Notes: generated from the sequence alone by a model not told the origin. A stretch of 64,000 bases of DNA from Thalassia testudinum (GCA_037157565.1 JAZHRO010000003.1:69256501-69320500); one strand, 5' to 3'; positions 53,539-64,000 are shown, counted from the first letter of the stretch. Program-made: numbers and translations.

Positions 53539-54875
53539 CTTCTTTGGCTAGACTTCGCCTAGCTGACGGTATTAAACTCAGCAATTGTACATATGACACA
53601 AGGCTGATACGAGCTTCATATCCAGGTGACATCTTTCATATTCTACCCTTTCTTTCATGTCTCTTTTTCAATGAGGACATTGCATCAGCTAGGCATGGGG
53701 GGGTGGATTCATTCTTGAATTATTTGGTCAGCCTTGTGAAATCCATGTAAATTGTATCTCTTCTTATTTAAAAAAATTTTAAAAAAAAAATTAGGAAGGA
53801 TTAGTTCGACATTAGGACTTTTCAATCCTAAGAAATTTTACATTAGGATATGAACACAAAGACCCCTCAGGTCTTTGGACTTAATTAGCCTGTGTATCCA
53901 CTAAAATGTGAATTTGTTTTTGAGTCCTCGCCATCTTAATTCTTTCGTAATTGGAGTAAATAAGTTTGGGTGATAAGTACACGACTTATCAACCAACCCT
54001 CTGATTTGAGGGAATTTTAAGTCTTAAGCATCTACACACTTTCTTTGCACTGACTCGTTGTTTGGCGATTTTAACGGAAATTGGGTAGCTAATGAACCTT
54101 CTAGGGTGATATGGCTGGCAAGTTATCGTGGGTAACAGCCCATAGGTAGGTTGTCCAGAGCCCAGTCACTGGGCCTTTCTTAGTTTGCTGCCTTTAGGTA
54201 AATCTTAGACTAGGGAAGCCACCTACTTTAAAAAAAAAAAAAAGGAGAAAAGAACAAAAAGAAATAAGCCACACTTCGCCGCACGAGTATGGCTGGCAAG
54301 TTGCCGGTGGTAACAGCTCATCGACCGGCTGTCTAGAACCCAGCTCAGAAAATGTACTAAAAATTCCCAAAACACTTAGGAAGAAGAGGAGAAGTAGAAT
54401 AAACTAGGGAGATGTACACTGGGTTCACCCTTGTGTTGACCCCGTAAAAAAAAATAAGAGTAGGGAGAAAGCTACCGGTTGTAAAGATACACTTTTAGGT
54501 AGAATTCTGGTTAGGTCACCTAGAGGCGTAGAAATCCGAAGTCTGTTCTAATTGCCGGTCAATGAGTCTATCACAATTACATTAAGATGCTTAAAGCTTA
54601 GGGTTCTCATCAAATTTTGGGTGAGTTGAATGGTCGTAGAAAGCCACTCTTAAACTCAAAAATTTGAAAATAAAAAAAAAAATTAGAAAAGAGAAAAAGA
54701 GAAAGAAATTTTTCTTTTAATAAGGCGAGGGCTTGAAGCGGTCTGCATTTTGGCTGATATCCGGGAATTGTTGTGTCTTTGAAAGTTCAGTTCCTAAGTA
54801 GATAATTTCCTAATGATTGAAAAATAACTCAAGTCCAAATTATCTAACCTAATTCTTTTATAAATAACATATAGT
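53539..54875 (+). other. 3' noncoding region of element C
   Basis: About 1.3 kb without supported coding sequence. It holds the internal polypurine module (53670-53706), then DNA shared with element A. Similar sentence-like blocks GGCTGGCAAGTTATCGTGGG and GGCTGGCAAGTTGCCGGTGG at about 54112 and 54290 look like an old internal duplication. Confidence 0.8.
53670..53706 (+). promoter_or_regulatory. Internal polypurine-tract motif of element C
   Basis: AATGAGGACATT, then AGGCATGGGGGGGTGG, 130 bases after the integrase stop. Matches A and B. Confidence 0.65.
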
Positions 54876-54911
54876 TTTTGCTAGGGACTAGCAAAAGATA
54901 GGCATGGGGTA
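54876..54911 (+). promoter_or_regulatory. Hairpin plus terminal polypurine tract of element C
   Basis: Arms TTTTGCTAG and CTAGCAAAA around GGA, then GATAGGCATGGGGTA, directly before the LTR. The arms are perfect. Confidence 0.8.
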
Positions 54912-56612
54912 TGATGTAAACACATTTACACTACTTAAGATGTCTATTTATGCATGTTCTTAAGCATAGGATTGCATTTCATGATATAAATATTGCATTA
55001 CATGCATTATCTTGCATTTAGAATAATTTGAATAAAATAGAGGTTAATTGTCTCCTTTTATGTGCTTGGACAGGGCAAATATTTTATCAGGGCCTCAGAT
55101 CAAAGATCCAACCGTATGGATGTGATCAGGGCGACGATTGGTGTTCAACGACTCCAAGATCGCCCTAACCAGGCATCCGTAGCATCAGATAGTGAACTGG
55201 AAACCCTAGAAGATCAAGGGCCAGGATGGTGTAAATTTGCACTTCAGATGATAAATCCGACCGCACGGATGAATTTGGATCGACGATCGCAGCCCAAAGA
55301 CACAAAAATCGAGTCAATCCGACATCCGTGGCACCATCTACAACTTCCAGAAGATGGACGGCCAAGATAGCACCACGTGGCGCCATCTCAGTAGCCCAAA
55401 CGACCGCTTCATCTTGTGAAGGCTCCGCACCCGCTCGCTCTCCGCCATTGGATCTTAATCCAACGGCTGTGGGCGCTCACATTTAAAAGCGCCCGCTTGA
55501 CCATCCGCGCCCCATAGCGGAGTGGTCGAGCACGTTATCGCAAGCACGGGGTGCGGGTTCGATCCGCGGCGAGGCCCTGGAGGGCACGATCAATTGAGGC
55601 GCGTGGAGCATCAGATGAAGATCGAGCTCCCGATAGCGTCAGATGAAGATGAGACGCGCGCACCCGATAGCGTCGACGCGCGATTGGACGTGCAATCGGA
55701 CGCGAAATCAGACGCGCGGGGGGCACGCAGCGCGCAGGCGCGGACGCATCTTAAGCCATCCGATCTCTCGATCAGACGGCTGAAAAGCACTAGACGTGCG
55801 TGGACGTTGAGGAGCAGGCAACTGAGGAGGCGTGCGTGGGAGTGGAGGCGACGCCCACGTCGGGGCTTTAGTGACAGATTTATCCGTCACTAAAGACCCC
55901 TCTTTTATTATTTTGAAGTTGTAATGTCCATTTTGTCGCCACTCCTTGCAACTATAAAAGGAGACCCCCTCCATACGAAATTCTCATCCCTTCTTTCTCC
56001 TCTCTACCCCTCCAAAGCTCAAAAGAAGCTTGTCCCACACCCAGGATGCTTCTTGCGAGATAAAGTCCAATTTTCGTTCCCCTTCGGAAGTGGATCCCGC
56101 GACGACGACGGCGTGCTGCTCCGTTCCCGTTCTTCTGCTTCATCCTCCTTCGTCCTACTTCGTTGTCCTTCATCCAGGTGTCCTTCCGTCCGGCTCGTCC
56201 TCCAAGCAATCATCGAGGAGGATAACTTCTCTCTCCTATTCTTATTTACAGCTTTTTTAGTGTAGAATTTTCCTGCTTTATAGTGTAATTGATTTTCCGC
56301 ATTCTAGTGTAACTTTTATAAACAATTGAAATATTGAATGCATGTTCTCTCTCTCTCTCTCATGTTCTCTCTCTCTCTCTCTCTTAGTTTGATAGCTCCA
56401 TTGTAATTATATCTCCTTGCTTAACAAAAAAAAATCCTAAAAAAAATATAATTGCGAATATAGATCAACATAACCTCCCTGTGTTCGACCCGAAATTCTT
56501 TTTGGCATAAATTTTTATTTGTTGAACACGAATTCTTCGCTTTTTGAACTACAATGACAGGTTTTCCAAAACCAATCTCGTAAGCATAGCGATTCGTAAA
56601 ACACGTTCAACA
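54912..56612 (+). repeat. 3' LTR of element C (1,701 bp)
   Basis: TGATGTAAAC..CGTTCAACA, aligned to 44982-46621. TATA box 55953-55960, inverted repeat 55128-55166, CT microsatellite 56346-56385 longer than in the 5' LTR. Confidence 0.93.
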
Positions 56613-56617
56613 AGGGG
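56613..56617. repeat. TSD of element C, right copy (AGGGG)
   Basis: Matches 44977-44981. Confidence 0.92.
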
Positions 56618-57466
56618 TCGGACCTCGATGATTCCAACTCTGACGAAGAAGAGGAGCTTGCTCTTCTAATGAGAAGATTCAGAAGATTCATTCGAAAACA
56701 AGGTAAGAAAGTAAATAAATTTACAAATGACATTATTTGTTTTGAGTGCAAGAAGATGGGGCACGTACAAAAAGATTATCCAATGATTAAGAAGAAGGAA
56801 GAAAAGAAGAAAGATAAAGAACTCGATTGGAAGAAGAAGAAGATTTCAAGAAAGGCATACAAGGCGACTTGGGATGATAGTGATTCCGCCACAAAATCAT
56901 CTTCTAAGGAATCTGAAGAAACAGAAGTTGCACATCTTTGTTTAATGGCGAACAACGACAGTTCAGAAAATGAGGTAGACTCTGAAGTCACTTTTAATGA
57001 GTTATTACAAGCATATGAAGATTTATATCACAAAGCTAGGTTGATTAAAAAAGAAAATAAGGTCTTGCATGATAGTTATAAAACTTTAGAAATAGAGAAA
57101 TCTTGTTTAGAAATAGAATTAAAGATGTCAAAAGAAACTAACAATCAATTGCATGCTAAAATAGTAGAATTAGAAGATATTTATGAATATTTTGAGGACA
57201 CTTTGAATAATTTACAAATAAAAACTAGGCTGAATACAGAATTTTGTAATAATTTAAAAGCCAAGATCAATAATAAAAATAACACACAAAATAAATCACA
57301 TGCACCTAGACATGCATGGATTTATCAAAAGGTCAAGAATCCTAAGAATTATAGATCTAACACTAAAGTGATCTATAAACCTAAGGATTTGAAGGGTACT
57401 AACCATCAAGGACCCAAAAGAAAATGGGTACCTAAAATAGATTTAATAAACTATTTTGCAGGTTAA
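56618..57466 (+). pseudogene. Copia-3 gag, C-terminal fragment
   Basis: An open frame for most of its length: SDLDDSNSDEEEELALLMRR, zinc knuckle CFECKKMGHVQKDYP (the last Cys is Tyr), Lys-rich stretch, coiled coil (LYHKARLIKKENKVLHDSYK, LEIELKMSKETNNQLHAKIV), and a basic tail (NHQGPKRKWVPKIDLINYF) ending AG-stop at 57466. Better preserved than the same region of Copia-2. The loss of the last zinc ligand would weaken RNA binding. Confidence 0.9.
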
Positions 57467-58137
57467 GAAGGACAAATGGATCCTAGACAGTGAGTGTTCC
57501 AAGCACATGACAGGATACTTCGACCTCTTTATCAAGTGGACCAGAATCGGAGATGGAGGACACGTCATGTTAGGCAACAACAAACGTTTTCGCATTATTA
57601 ATGAAGAGTACAATAGGTAATTCTTCTAAGCAGGTACATAATGTTCTTTTAGTAAAAAGCTTAAAACATAACCTACTTAGTGTTAGTCAAATATGTGATA
57701 ATGGATGTGATGTTTTATTTACTAAAGTTGGATTTAAAATATTAAAATAAAGAACAAATATGGTCTTAATTGAAGGCTTTAGATATGAAAATATCTATGC
57801 TCTTCATTTTTTACAAGAGAAATTTGTAAAATGTCTGCTTGCCTCCCATGTTGAAGTAGATCTTTAGCACCGTAGGCTAGGTCACATTATCACAAACATC
57901 CTAATAGGTTAGCCAAAAATGAGTTGGTAAGGGGCCTACCCAAACTAACTTAAAAAATGATGTTTTGTGTAAATCTTATCAACTCGGAAAAATGCACAAA
58001 GCTTCTTTAAAACCTAAAAACTTAGTTTCAACAACACGACCTTTAGAATTGTTACATCTTGATCTATTTGGACCAACACAATTTGAGAGTCTAAATGGAT
58101 CAAAATTTTGCCTAGTTATTGTTGATGACTTCTTGGT
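57454..58137 (+). pseudogene. Copia-3 protease and start of integrase, truncated
   Basis: In a frame +1 to gag: KKDKWILDSECSKHMTGYF (protease; DSG has become DSE), then many stops. Readable later: the pre-integrase zinc region (CKSYQLGKMHKASLKPKNL, second Cys now Tyr) and LLHLDLFGPTQFESLNGSKF with the first catalytic Asp, ending at VIVDDF. The match with Copia-2 stops at about 58134, where element D begins. Confidence 0.82.
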
Positions 58138-61100
58138 TGTTAACTTTCTCAACATAGTTAATTAAGTTAATTGTGCTTAATTATGTGCAAAAGAAAGTAA
58201 CTTAGGTCAACTTGAATTTATGTCAATTAAGTAGTATAGGGTCATGTTAACCTAACATTTTAGACTTTATTTCTTTTTAACTGGTTGAGTCCAGGTCATT
58301 TGCTAGGAGGTATAACTTAATTAAAATTCACCACTAAACCTAAGCTACTTATGGAAATTATAATTAAATTTACTTTAAGAATATGAATTTTGCTTAAGGA
58401 TTTATAATTAAAAGAATATGCAAAATTCCATAAGGAAATACATTTACAAAAATGATTTACTTTTACAAACAAGTAAACATGTTTATTGCTTTTAATTTCT
58501 TTTATTTACAAGAGATTAGGCAAGAAAAAGTAATTCTAATGAAAATATGCCTTATTACAACATTAAGCTCAAAAGAAATTAACAAAATGCAAGAAATTAA
58601 ACCACAATTTTTCTTCTTTGTCTTCAGCTGTATCTTTCTTCTCTTCTTCTTCTTTTACCTTTCTCTCTCACTCTCTCTCTTTTTACTTTTCTCTTATTTC
58701 TTCTGCTTAATCTTTCTCGAGCTCTTCTCTTATGCATCTACTCTTCTCTTCCTTTTCTTTCTTCTTACTCTGCCTGTTATTTCTCTTTAGCTCTTGTGCA
58801 TGTCTTCCTTATTCAATCCTTACGAGCTCTCTCCTTCTTCTCCATCTCTTCTAGCCTTTTTGAACCTTTGCAATCCTTCCTTCTGAACCCTTGCAGATCT
58901 TCTGAACCGAACCAGTTTAACCCTTTGAACCCAAAAATTACGTTTTAAGGTTGCCAGCTTGGACGGGTCGGGGATACACAGCACCCCTCTCAGGGTGGGA
59001 CCAGACCCTACTAGGTCCAAGCCTGGTTTTTATTTGGTTCAATTTATTTCCAGTTCGCATAGTCTCAAGCCCATCCGACTCACAGCCTCCCAAGCCCACA
59101 TGCACATGCCCTCACGGGCCCACACTTGCACGCCCACAAGCGCACACACACCCAGGCATGCGCACTGCACGTGCCCACACATACACCCATATGCTCATGC
59201 TCTTTCATGCTTCCTGCACTGACGACTGAAGGGCCTTAAACACAAATTATTTTTATACCAAGGCAGTTGCTTCAGTTCCACCGATGTGGGACTATAATTC
59301 CCACTCCCAGTCCAGACTTCAAATGATCATTCTAGCCAGCTTAGAGCTCCAATCCAAGCAAATGAAGGCTTGCTGGAAAGCCCTAAGGTTGATCTACATA
59401 ATTGTAGTATCAATTTGATACTCAAGGAAGGTTTAGCTCTTCGATTTGAAGGGCGAAGGGACTTGGGTTGTTACGGCCAAATTGCCTGCAGAATGGAGTT
59501 TTGGCTCTAAAGTCCTACAGAATGACATTTGACCTCTAGATAAGGTGTTGAATAGGTTCAGAAGGTGATTCTGCAGCTGTTGGTGAAGGTAGTGAACTCT
59601 AAGAAACTTTAGGAAGATGATGAAGCTAAAAAGCTTCGCCAGTAAGCTTCAAAACTTGAATTCAAGTTCTATTAGATCCAACAGATGGCTAAAGACCTAT
59701 TTAATCAAATCAAACAACCTTTAGAGGTTTCTAAGAAATTATCTAGGCAGATTATCCACTTGAATTTCATCACGAACCTACTGTCGTCAGTTTGGGTTCA
59801 AAAACAATCCAAACTGAACAGAAATCAATTTCTAAAATAAAATTGATGAGAGTTCATTTAAATTGCATCTGAATCATTTACAAGCATCACAGGAATAGGT
59901 TGAACTCCTCAATTCCTCTGATTGAATCCTAATTCCATGCATCAGACTTAAGTTTGACCATAATCCTTCAAATTTTGACTTTCTAAATTTAACCATTTCA
60001 AAGGAAATTAATATCTTAGTTATCTTCTCTTTAACCTCAGAAACGGATTCAGGACCTCAGAAGGCTTTTTTAGTTAGGATTCCTAGTGTTCCAGGCCTGT
60101 CGCCTAAGATTCTAAATGAGTTTGTTCGACAGAACAAACCATGGTTAATCACAAAGATTGACACATTGGAATGGTCTCAGGGCAAGTTACTAATGCTTTT
60201 AGACTTTTCAAATGAGGCTAAACCCTAACTAACAATCATCTGCAACTCTACCGGAGTTGGAGAAGACAAAGGTCTTACAGGAGCTCTAGGTACTAAGACC
60301 CCAAATAAATTACTTCAACATGATCAGTGACCTTTAAAACAGAGATATGGAGCTTCACACTAAGTTCTATGGGCAGAAGAGCTCTTTTGACTCACCGGAG
60401 CTCTTCGGAGCTCCAGTGAGTCCAGAAAAAGGCTAAAATGTACAGATGATATCAAAATGTGCCATTCATGATCTAAAATGCTTCCTAAGGTCATAAGGAA
60501 CCATAGGAACCCATTAATTCCTCCAACTATCCATCAAATTGGAAGTTGTGCAATAAATTCACAGGAAACAGGTTCTGAATGTGATTAGGCTCAGAACCTA
60601 TTTTCCCACTCAACTGAGTGGAGAAAACAAGTCAAAATGAAGTTGCGATGGTTTATAGATGGATAATTAATGATCTGAAATCCTCCTGAGCCGCCATTGA
60701 TAGTGAGATCAGGAGATTAAATTAAATTAGGTGTTTAAGTTATAGATGGTAATTACTTAAATTAAAGTGAGGATAAGGGCCCTTAACTGATGGTTAGGTG
60801 GTGGAGGGCCCCAATGGAGGTGGAGTAAGCTCAACCACTTCCGCCAAGGACAGTGGAAGTAGTTGGTGGAGGTGGAAGTGGTTTAGGCGAATAGGTGATC
60901 AATTTAGTGATTAAAAGTGATAGAAATGTTCATGAAAAGTTTAAGAAGGTGATCGATGACTTAAAAAGACAAGAGATTGCTCCTGACAAGCTCAACTAGT
61001 TCACCAGAGCTGAAGAAGATGAATGAGAATCTAGCATTACACCTATCTAATCTACCTAACTAACTATTCTAAGTAATCTACTTACCTAACCTACTATTAC

Positions 61101-62181
61101 CTGGACGAAGGAGGTAGAAGATCTCCGTCGATGGTCCTTAACGGAGGAGGAAATCAGAGGGTTGAAGGAAGAAGTCCGGCAAGCGTTTGTGAAGTGAAGC
61201 AAAGGAACTCCTAGTCAGCGCTGTGTCAGGAGACTTAGCTGACGTTAGCGGAGATCCAGAGCAATCAAAGATGGATGGAGGAGGATGGAGGAAGCGAAGG
61301 AAAGTCACTGAAGCTTGGAAAGAATAGCCTATCAGTTAGCTCAGTGAAGAAGAGGGAAGGAAGCTAACTTAGTGAAAATCGAGAGTGTGGAGGGGCATTT
61401 ATAGGTGGCGACGACTGAGATGGAGGGTGAATCTGGACGGAGAAGAGGCTAGGAGTGGAGTAACCACCGGCGTCTTCTTTGATGCCAGTGAGGTTATCCA
61501 CAACCCTAAAATAGGATTGTAGCTTCATCCAGACTGGTGGATGAAAAGGAGTTGGTGAGCACAAGCTCCAAGAGCTTGGAGAGGAAGGAATGATGTCAGA
61601 TATGCGGTGATCAGAAGGTGGAAGCACCTCCTAATGTCAGCCGTCGAGGAGGCTGAAGAAGGAAAGAAGAAGAAGAAGAAGTTTCAGGGACTTATTCATA
61701 ACGAAAACTGACGACCTAAGTGAAGAATAAGGACTCGATTGAAATAAAACATAAAGACTAAAATGTAAACTAAGGCTTTCAAGGTTTATTTTAATTTAAA
61801 TCTTTTTGAACTTTTTATATATGAATGTAAATAAGACAATTATTATATTTAGACCTTGAATTTACATTTTTGGACCCTTTTAGCTTAATTTATTTAATTA
61901 AGTAATGTTACTTAAGTTATTACATACTTAGGTATAAATTATACTTAAATTAGTTAACACATTAATTAGATAAATTACTGATAATATTTCAAGTCCAATT
62001 ATTAATTAAATTATTAATAATATTAATTAGATAATAATATAGCATTTTTAACTTATTTTAAGGTCCTTTACTATTTATCCCTTATTTAATAATTAACCCA
62101 TATATTTACATATTTCTAGCTAATTAACTAGGAGGACTAGCTAATTAGGGGTAATTAGAGACCATGATGAACTTCTCATCA
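58138..62181 (-). repeat. 3' LTR of element D (about 4.0 kb)
   Basis: Plus-strand ends TGTTAACTTTC and GAACTTCTCATCA. On the element strand the start TGATGAGAAGTTCATCA forms a 6-bp inverted repeat like the start of the B LTR. TATA box TATAAATG on the minus strand at 61396-61403. The sequence is AT-rich with a CT-rich run at 58620-58800 and the palindromic stretch GAGCTCTTCGGAGCTC near 60400. No convincing gene. Confidence 0.58.
61396..61403 (-). promoter_or_regulatory. TATA box in D LTR
   Basis: TATAAATG on the minus strand, followed by CCCCTCCACAC. Confidence 0.4.
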
Positions 62182-62182
62182 T

Positions 62183-62218
62183 ACCCCCAAGCCAAAGTTT
62201 TGCTAGTCCGTAGCAAAA
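62183..62218 (-). promoter_or_regulatory. Hairpin plus polypurine tract of element D
   Basis: On the minus strand arms TTTTGCTA and TAGCAAAA around CGGAC, then GGCTTGGGGGTA next to the LTR. Homologous in layout to B and C. Confidence 0.7.
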
Positions 62219-64000
62219 TTAACTAGAAATATGATGATTTAAAGCACTTGGGTTTAAATTAATATAAATAAGAACCAAGTAGAGGAAAGCTTAGGTCAGA
62301 ATTAATTTTTAAAATTTTAATATATAAATAAGTGATATATAGAGCATTTTGTGAAAATTTCCTTACTTAGACTTAACACTCAAAACATCTTCAAAACACA
62401 CTTTATTAAAAAAAGAGTTTTAACAAGAATTTTATAAAAAATTAGAATCTCAAAAATCTCTTATTCTTTGTAACCATTCTTAACCCTAAAAATTTAGAAT
62501 TCAAAGTGTTTTAAGAAAATAAAACCTAAGAGATGGAAATTAAATTTTAACTCAAAAACTCAATAGACTTAAGTTAATCCTTTGTTTATGAAATTTGATT
62601 TCTATTAATTTAAGTTTAAGCAAATTAGTCAGATATTCATTATTAACCAAACTTAGAGTAGTAAAACTTTAATCTGCCAGCCTACAGCACTAAGGACAGA
62701 CTTCTAGACCTAGGATTTTGTCAATACTTCTCCTTTAGGTCTCAACTGCAAATCCTCAAAGCCCAATTTCTTAGGCTTCATTGCCCAATACAAAGGTTCA
62801 GTAGCTATGATTTTAAAACATCTGTGCTTGTGAGGAGAGTTGTCCTAAAAGCATCCAAATTTGCAAAAATCAGATCATAAGACATCAATTTCCAATCTAG
62901 ATTATTCCAATTCAAGCCTTTGGCTTGGCCTTACCCAAGTTTGGTTGCTTTCTCCTCACCAGTTTTCTATCCTGAGGTCAACACTTTTTGTGTATATCTC
63001 CCCGGTGGACCACTGGGTCTCTTATTCCTAATTTTTATCTCCATATCTTTTTCATCTTTTTCTATAGGTTAGAACACCCATATGTAGCGAGGTCTTCTTT
63101 TATTTGATGGAAGGAAGGGTAGCATCTATTTATATCGAGATGCTTTATTTTTATGGAAAAACTGCATAAGTACCCATTTGTAGTGAGGTACCTAACTGCA
63201 GAGTGTTTTATTTTATTTTTTTTATTTTTCTCCCCCTTCTCATTTTTCTTACTAACTTTATACTCCAAATCCTTTTTCTAGGTGAGTGGCACATCCTTCA
63301 CCCTTTCAAGAACTACCCTGTGGAAATCCTTGGACTAAAGAGGATTTAGAATCGATCTCTTAACCTCTGTGTTTTCGCAGTCTCAGATGCCATCAAGATA
63401 ATTCTACGTGTGTGATTTTTGGATGCTTAGGTTACTTAGCTCTCACACCAAAGCTTGGACAACAAAGCCATTCACTCTCATGTTCTTTAAACTTTTAGTT
63501 TCCTCCTATAGGATCTGTCAAGACAAAAATTCACCAAATCTAGCCAAATGTCCTTTAGTTGATTAAGCTAACTATAGCCTGATAGACTTGAAGACTAAAA
63601 TTCTACTAACTCTTTACTTAATTAATTCTGAATATCTGGCCTTTCTACTTAACTTGATGATAAAATCAAATATTCAAAAAGCAAAAGGATTACTTAATCT
63701 AATTGATTGAAAAGTTACAATTTAATTCCAAAACTTATGTTTTAAACTTCGAATAAAAAAAATAAAACCTTAAGGTTTAAAGATTCTAATTCAAATAAAA
63801 TCTTGTTTTAAGATTTTGCAAATAAAAGTGTGTTTTTACAAAATGTTATAAGTAAAAAATGTAAATAAGGATTTAATGCACTTTTATATATATATATATA
63901 CTATATATTCTTTTTATATCTGACCTAAAAGAAAAATTAAGTTTTTAATTATTGATATAAATATTTTTTTTCTTTCTTCTTTTCTTTCTTTATAGATGTA
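62219..64000 (-). other. 3' noncoding region of element D
   Basis: AT-rich, no supported gene. Short similarity to the A/C 3' noncoding DNA near 62980-63010. A degenerate repeat ACCCATATGTAGCGAGG / ACCCATTTGTAGTGAGG occurs at about 63077 and 63174. A TA microsatellite lies at 63887-63900. Confidence 0.5.

Larger units (their letters stand above)
44982..56612 (+). mobile_element. Element C: complete Athila-like Ty3/Gypsy element
   Basis: LTRs 44982-46621 and 54912-56612, tRNA-Asp-type primer site, leader with a putative intron, gag, protease, RT, RNase H, integrase (order PR-RT-RH-INT, as in Gypsy), a long 3' noncoding region, hairpin and polypurine tract. TSD AGGGG on both sides. Length 11.6 kb is normal for Athila. 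Conserved Athila-type blocks include VEINIPLLDAIKHIPAY before the protease and RRLNPNMREVVKKEI before RT. It is inserted in the gag of Copia-3. Coding frames have several stops and frameshifts, so it is not autonomous now. Confidence 0.95.
7989..58137 (+). mobile_element. Copia-3: Sirevirus-type Copia element, split by B, C and cut by D
   Basis: The element is discontinuous: 7989-8670, then 44832-44981, then 56618-58137. Joined across elements B and C the pieces follow the gag-protease-integrase order of Copia-2 without gaps, and each break carries a 5-bp TSD. It inserted into the RT gene of Copia-1 in the opposite orientation. Its 5' LTR is shrunk to 93 bp. The RT, third ORF and 3' LTR are not in the window; the sequence stops matching in the integrase at about 58134-58138, where element D begins. 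Confidence 0.85.
58138..64000 (-). mobile_element. Element D: probable Athila/Tat-like element, 3' LTR and 3' noncoding region (right end outside window)
   Basis: Reads right to left. The LTR (58138-62181) is followed by the polypurine tract and hairpin seen in B and C, then noncoding DNA to the window edge. The stretch TGTATATCTCCCCGGTGG near 62990 resembles the 3' noncoding region of A and C. No ORF with a recognisable domain is in view. The left boundary is set by the end of the Copia-3 match and a TG at 58138; TG at 58134 is also possible. Confidence 0.62.

Noticed and set aside
55504..55570. A functional tRNA gene
   Set aside because: The T-arm is too short, the acceptor stem does not pair, and the sequence is embedded in an LTR promoter region.
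44982..56612. Endogenous pararetrovirus or other virus origin for element C
   Set aside because: LTRs, TSD, tRNA-Asp primer site and the PR-RT-RH-INT order identify a Gypsy retrotransposon; no movement, coat or envelope gene is present.
58452..59229. Possible host gene ORFs (112, 92 and 87 codons)
   Set aside because: Low complexity (Phe/Leu-rich from CT runs, His/Thr/Pro-rich) within a probable LTR, with no domain or splice support.

Overview
This window looks like nuclear DNA of a flowering plant, from an intergenic, repeat-dense block of what is probably a large genome. I find no host gene, rRNA or tRNA gene. Almost every base can be assigned to LTR retrotransposons of two kinds. The first is Ty1/Copia elements of Sirevirus type (initiator-Met primer site, extra ORF after pol, several polypurine runs, palindrome-rich LTRs). 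The second is Ty3/Gypsy elements of Athila/Tat type (tRNA-Asp primer site, conserved hairpin plus AGGCATGGGG polypurine tract). I cannot name the species.

The layout is a nest read from terminal TG..CA ends, primer sites and target-site duplications (TSDs). Element A (1-5702, minus, non-autonomous Athila-like) runs off the left edge and sits in the third ORF of Copia-1 (5703-7988, minus). Copia-3 (plus, starting at 7989) sits in the RT gene of Copia-1. Its gag is split twice: by element B (8671-44826, TSD ATAGC, non-autonomous, 2.8-kb LTRs) and by element C (44982-56612, TSD AGGGG, a complete Athila-like element with gag-pol). Its integrase region is cut near 58138 by element D (minus, about 4-kb LTR), which runs off the right edge. 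Element B is split by Copia-2 (15650-41398, minus, TSD CTCTG/CTTTG). Copia-2 in turn carries a 2.9-kb solo LTR (19362-22290, TSD ATCCT/ACCCT) and, inside its 5' LTR, a 13.1-kb tandem array of a gag-only Copia element (28219-41317, TSD ATTAC) with four LTRs and three internal regions. The deepest path is Copia-1 > Copia-3 > B > Copia-2 > array.

All coding regions are damaged by nonsense codons and frameshifts. Element C keeps its RT (FMDD), RNase H and integrase residues but has at least three in-frame stops in pol. Elements A and B lack pol, but share with C the primer site, a leader with splice-like signals and the 3' hairpin/polypurine module. The likely reading is that they depended on a C-like partner for enzymes while carrying unrelated ORFs of their own.

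The points most worth following are: (i) the tandem gag-only array, whose two inner LTRs are chimeras of the two outer ones, the signature of unequal LTR-LTR recombination; (ii) dense arrays of the palindrome CAGACGTCTG in that element's LTRs and again in the apparently unrelated solo LTR; (iii) the same GTACCGGTAC-type palindromes in the Copia LTR and upstream of its third ORF; (iv) the unknown ORFs and splice-like leaders of the non-autonomous Athila-like elements.
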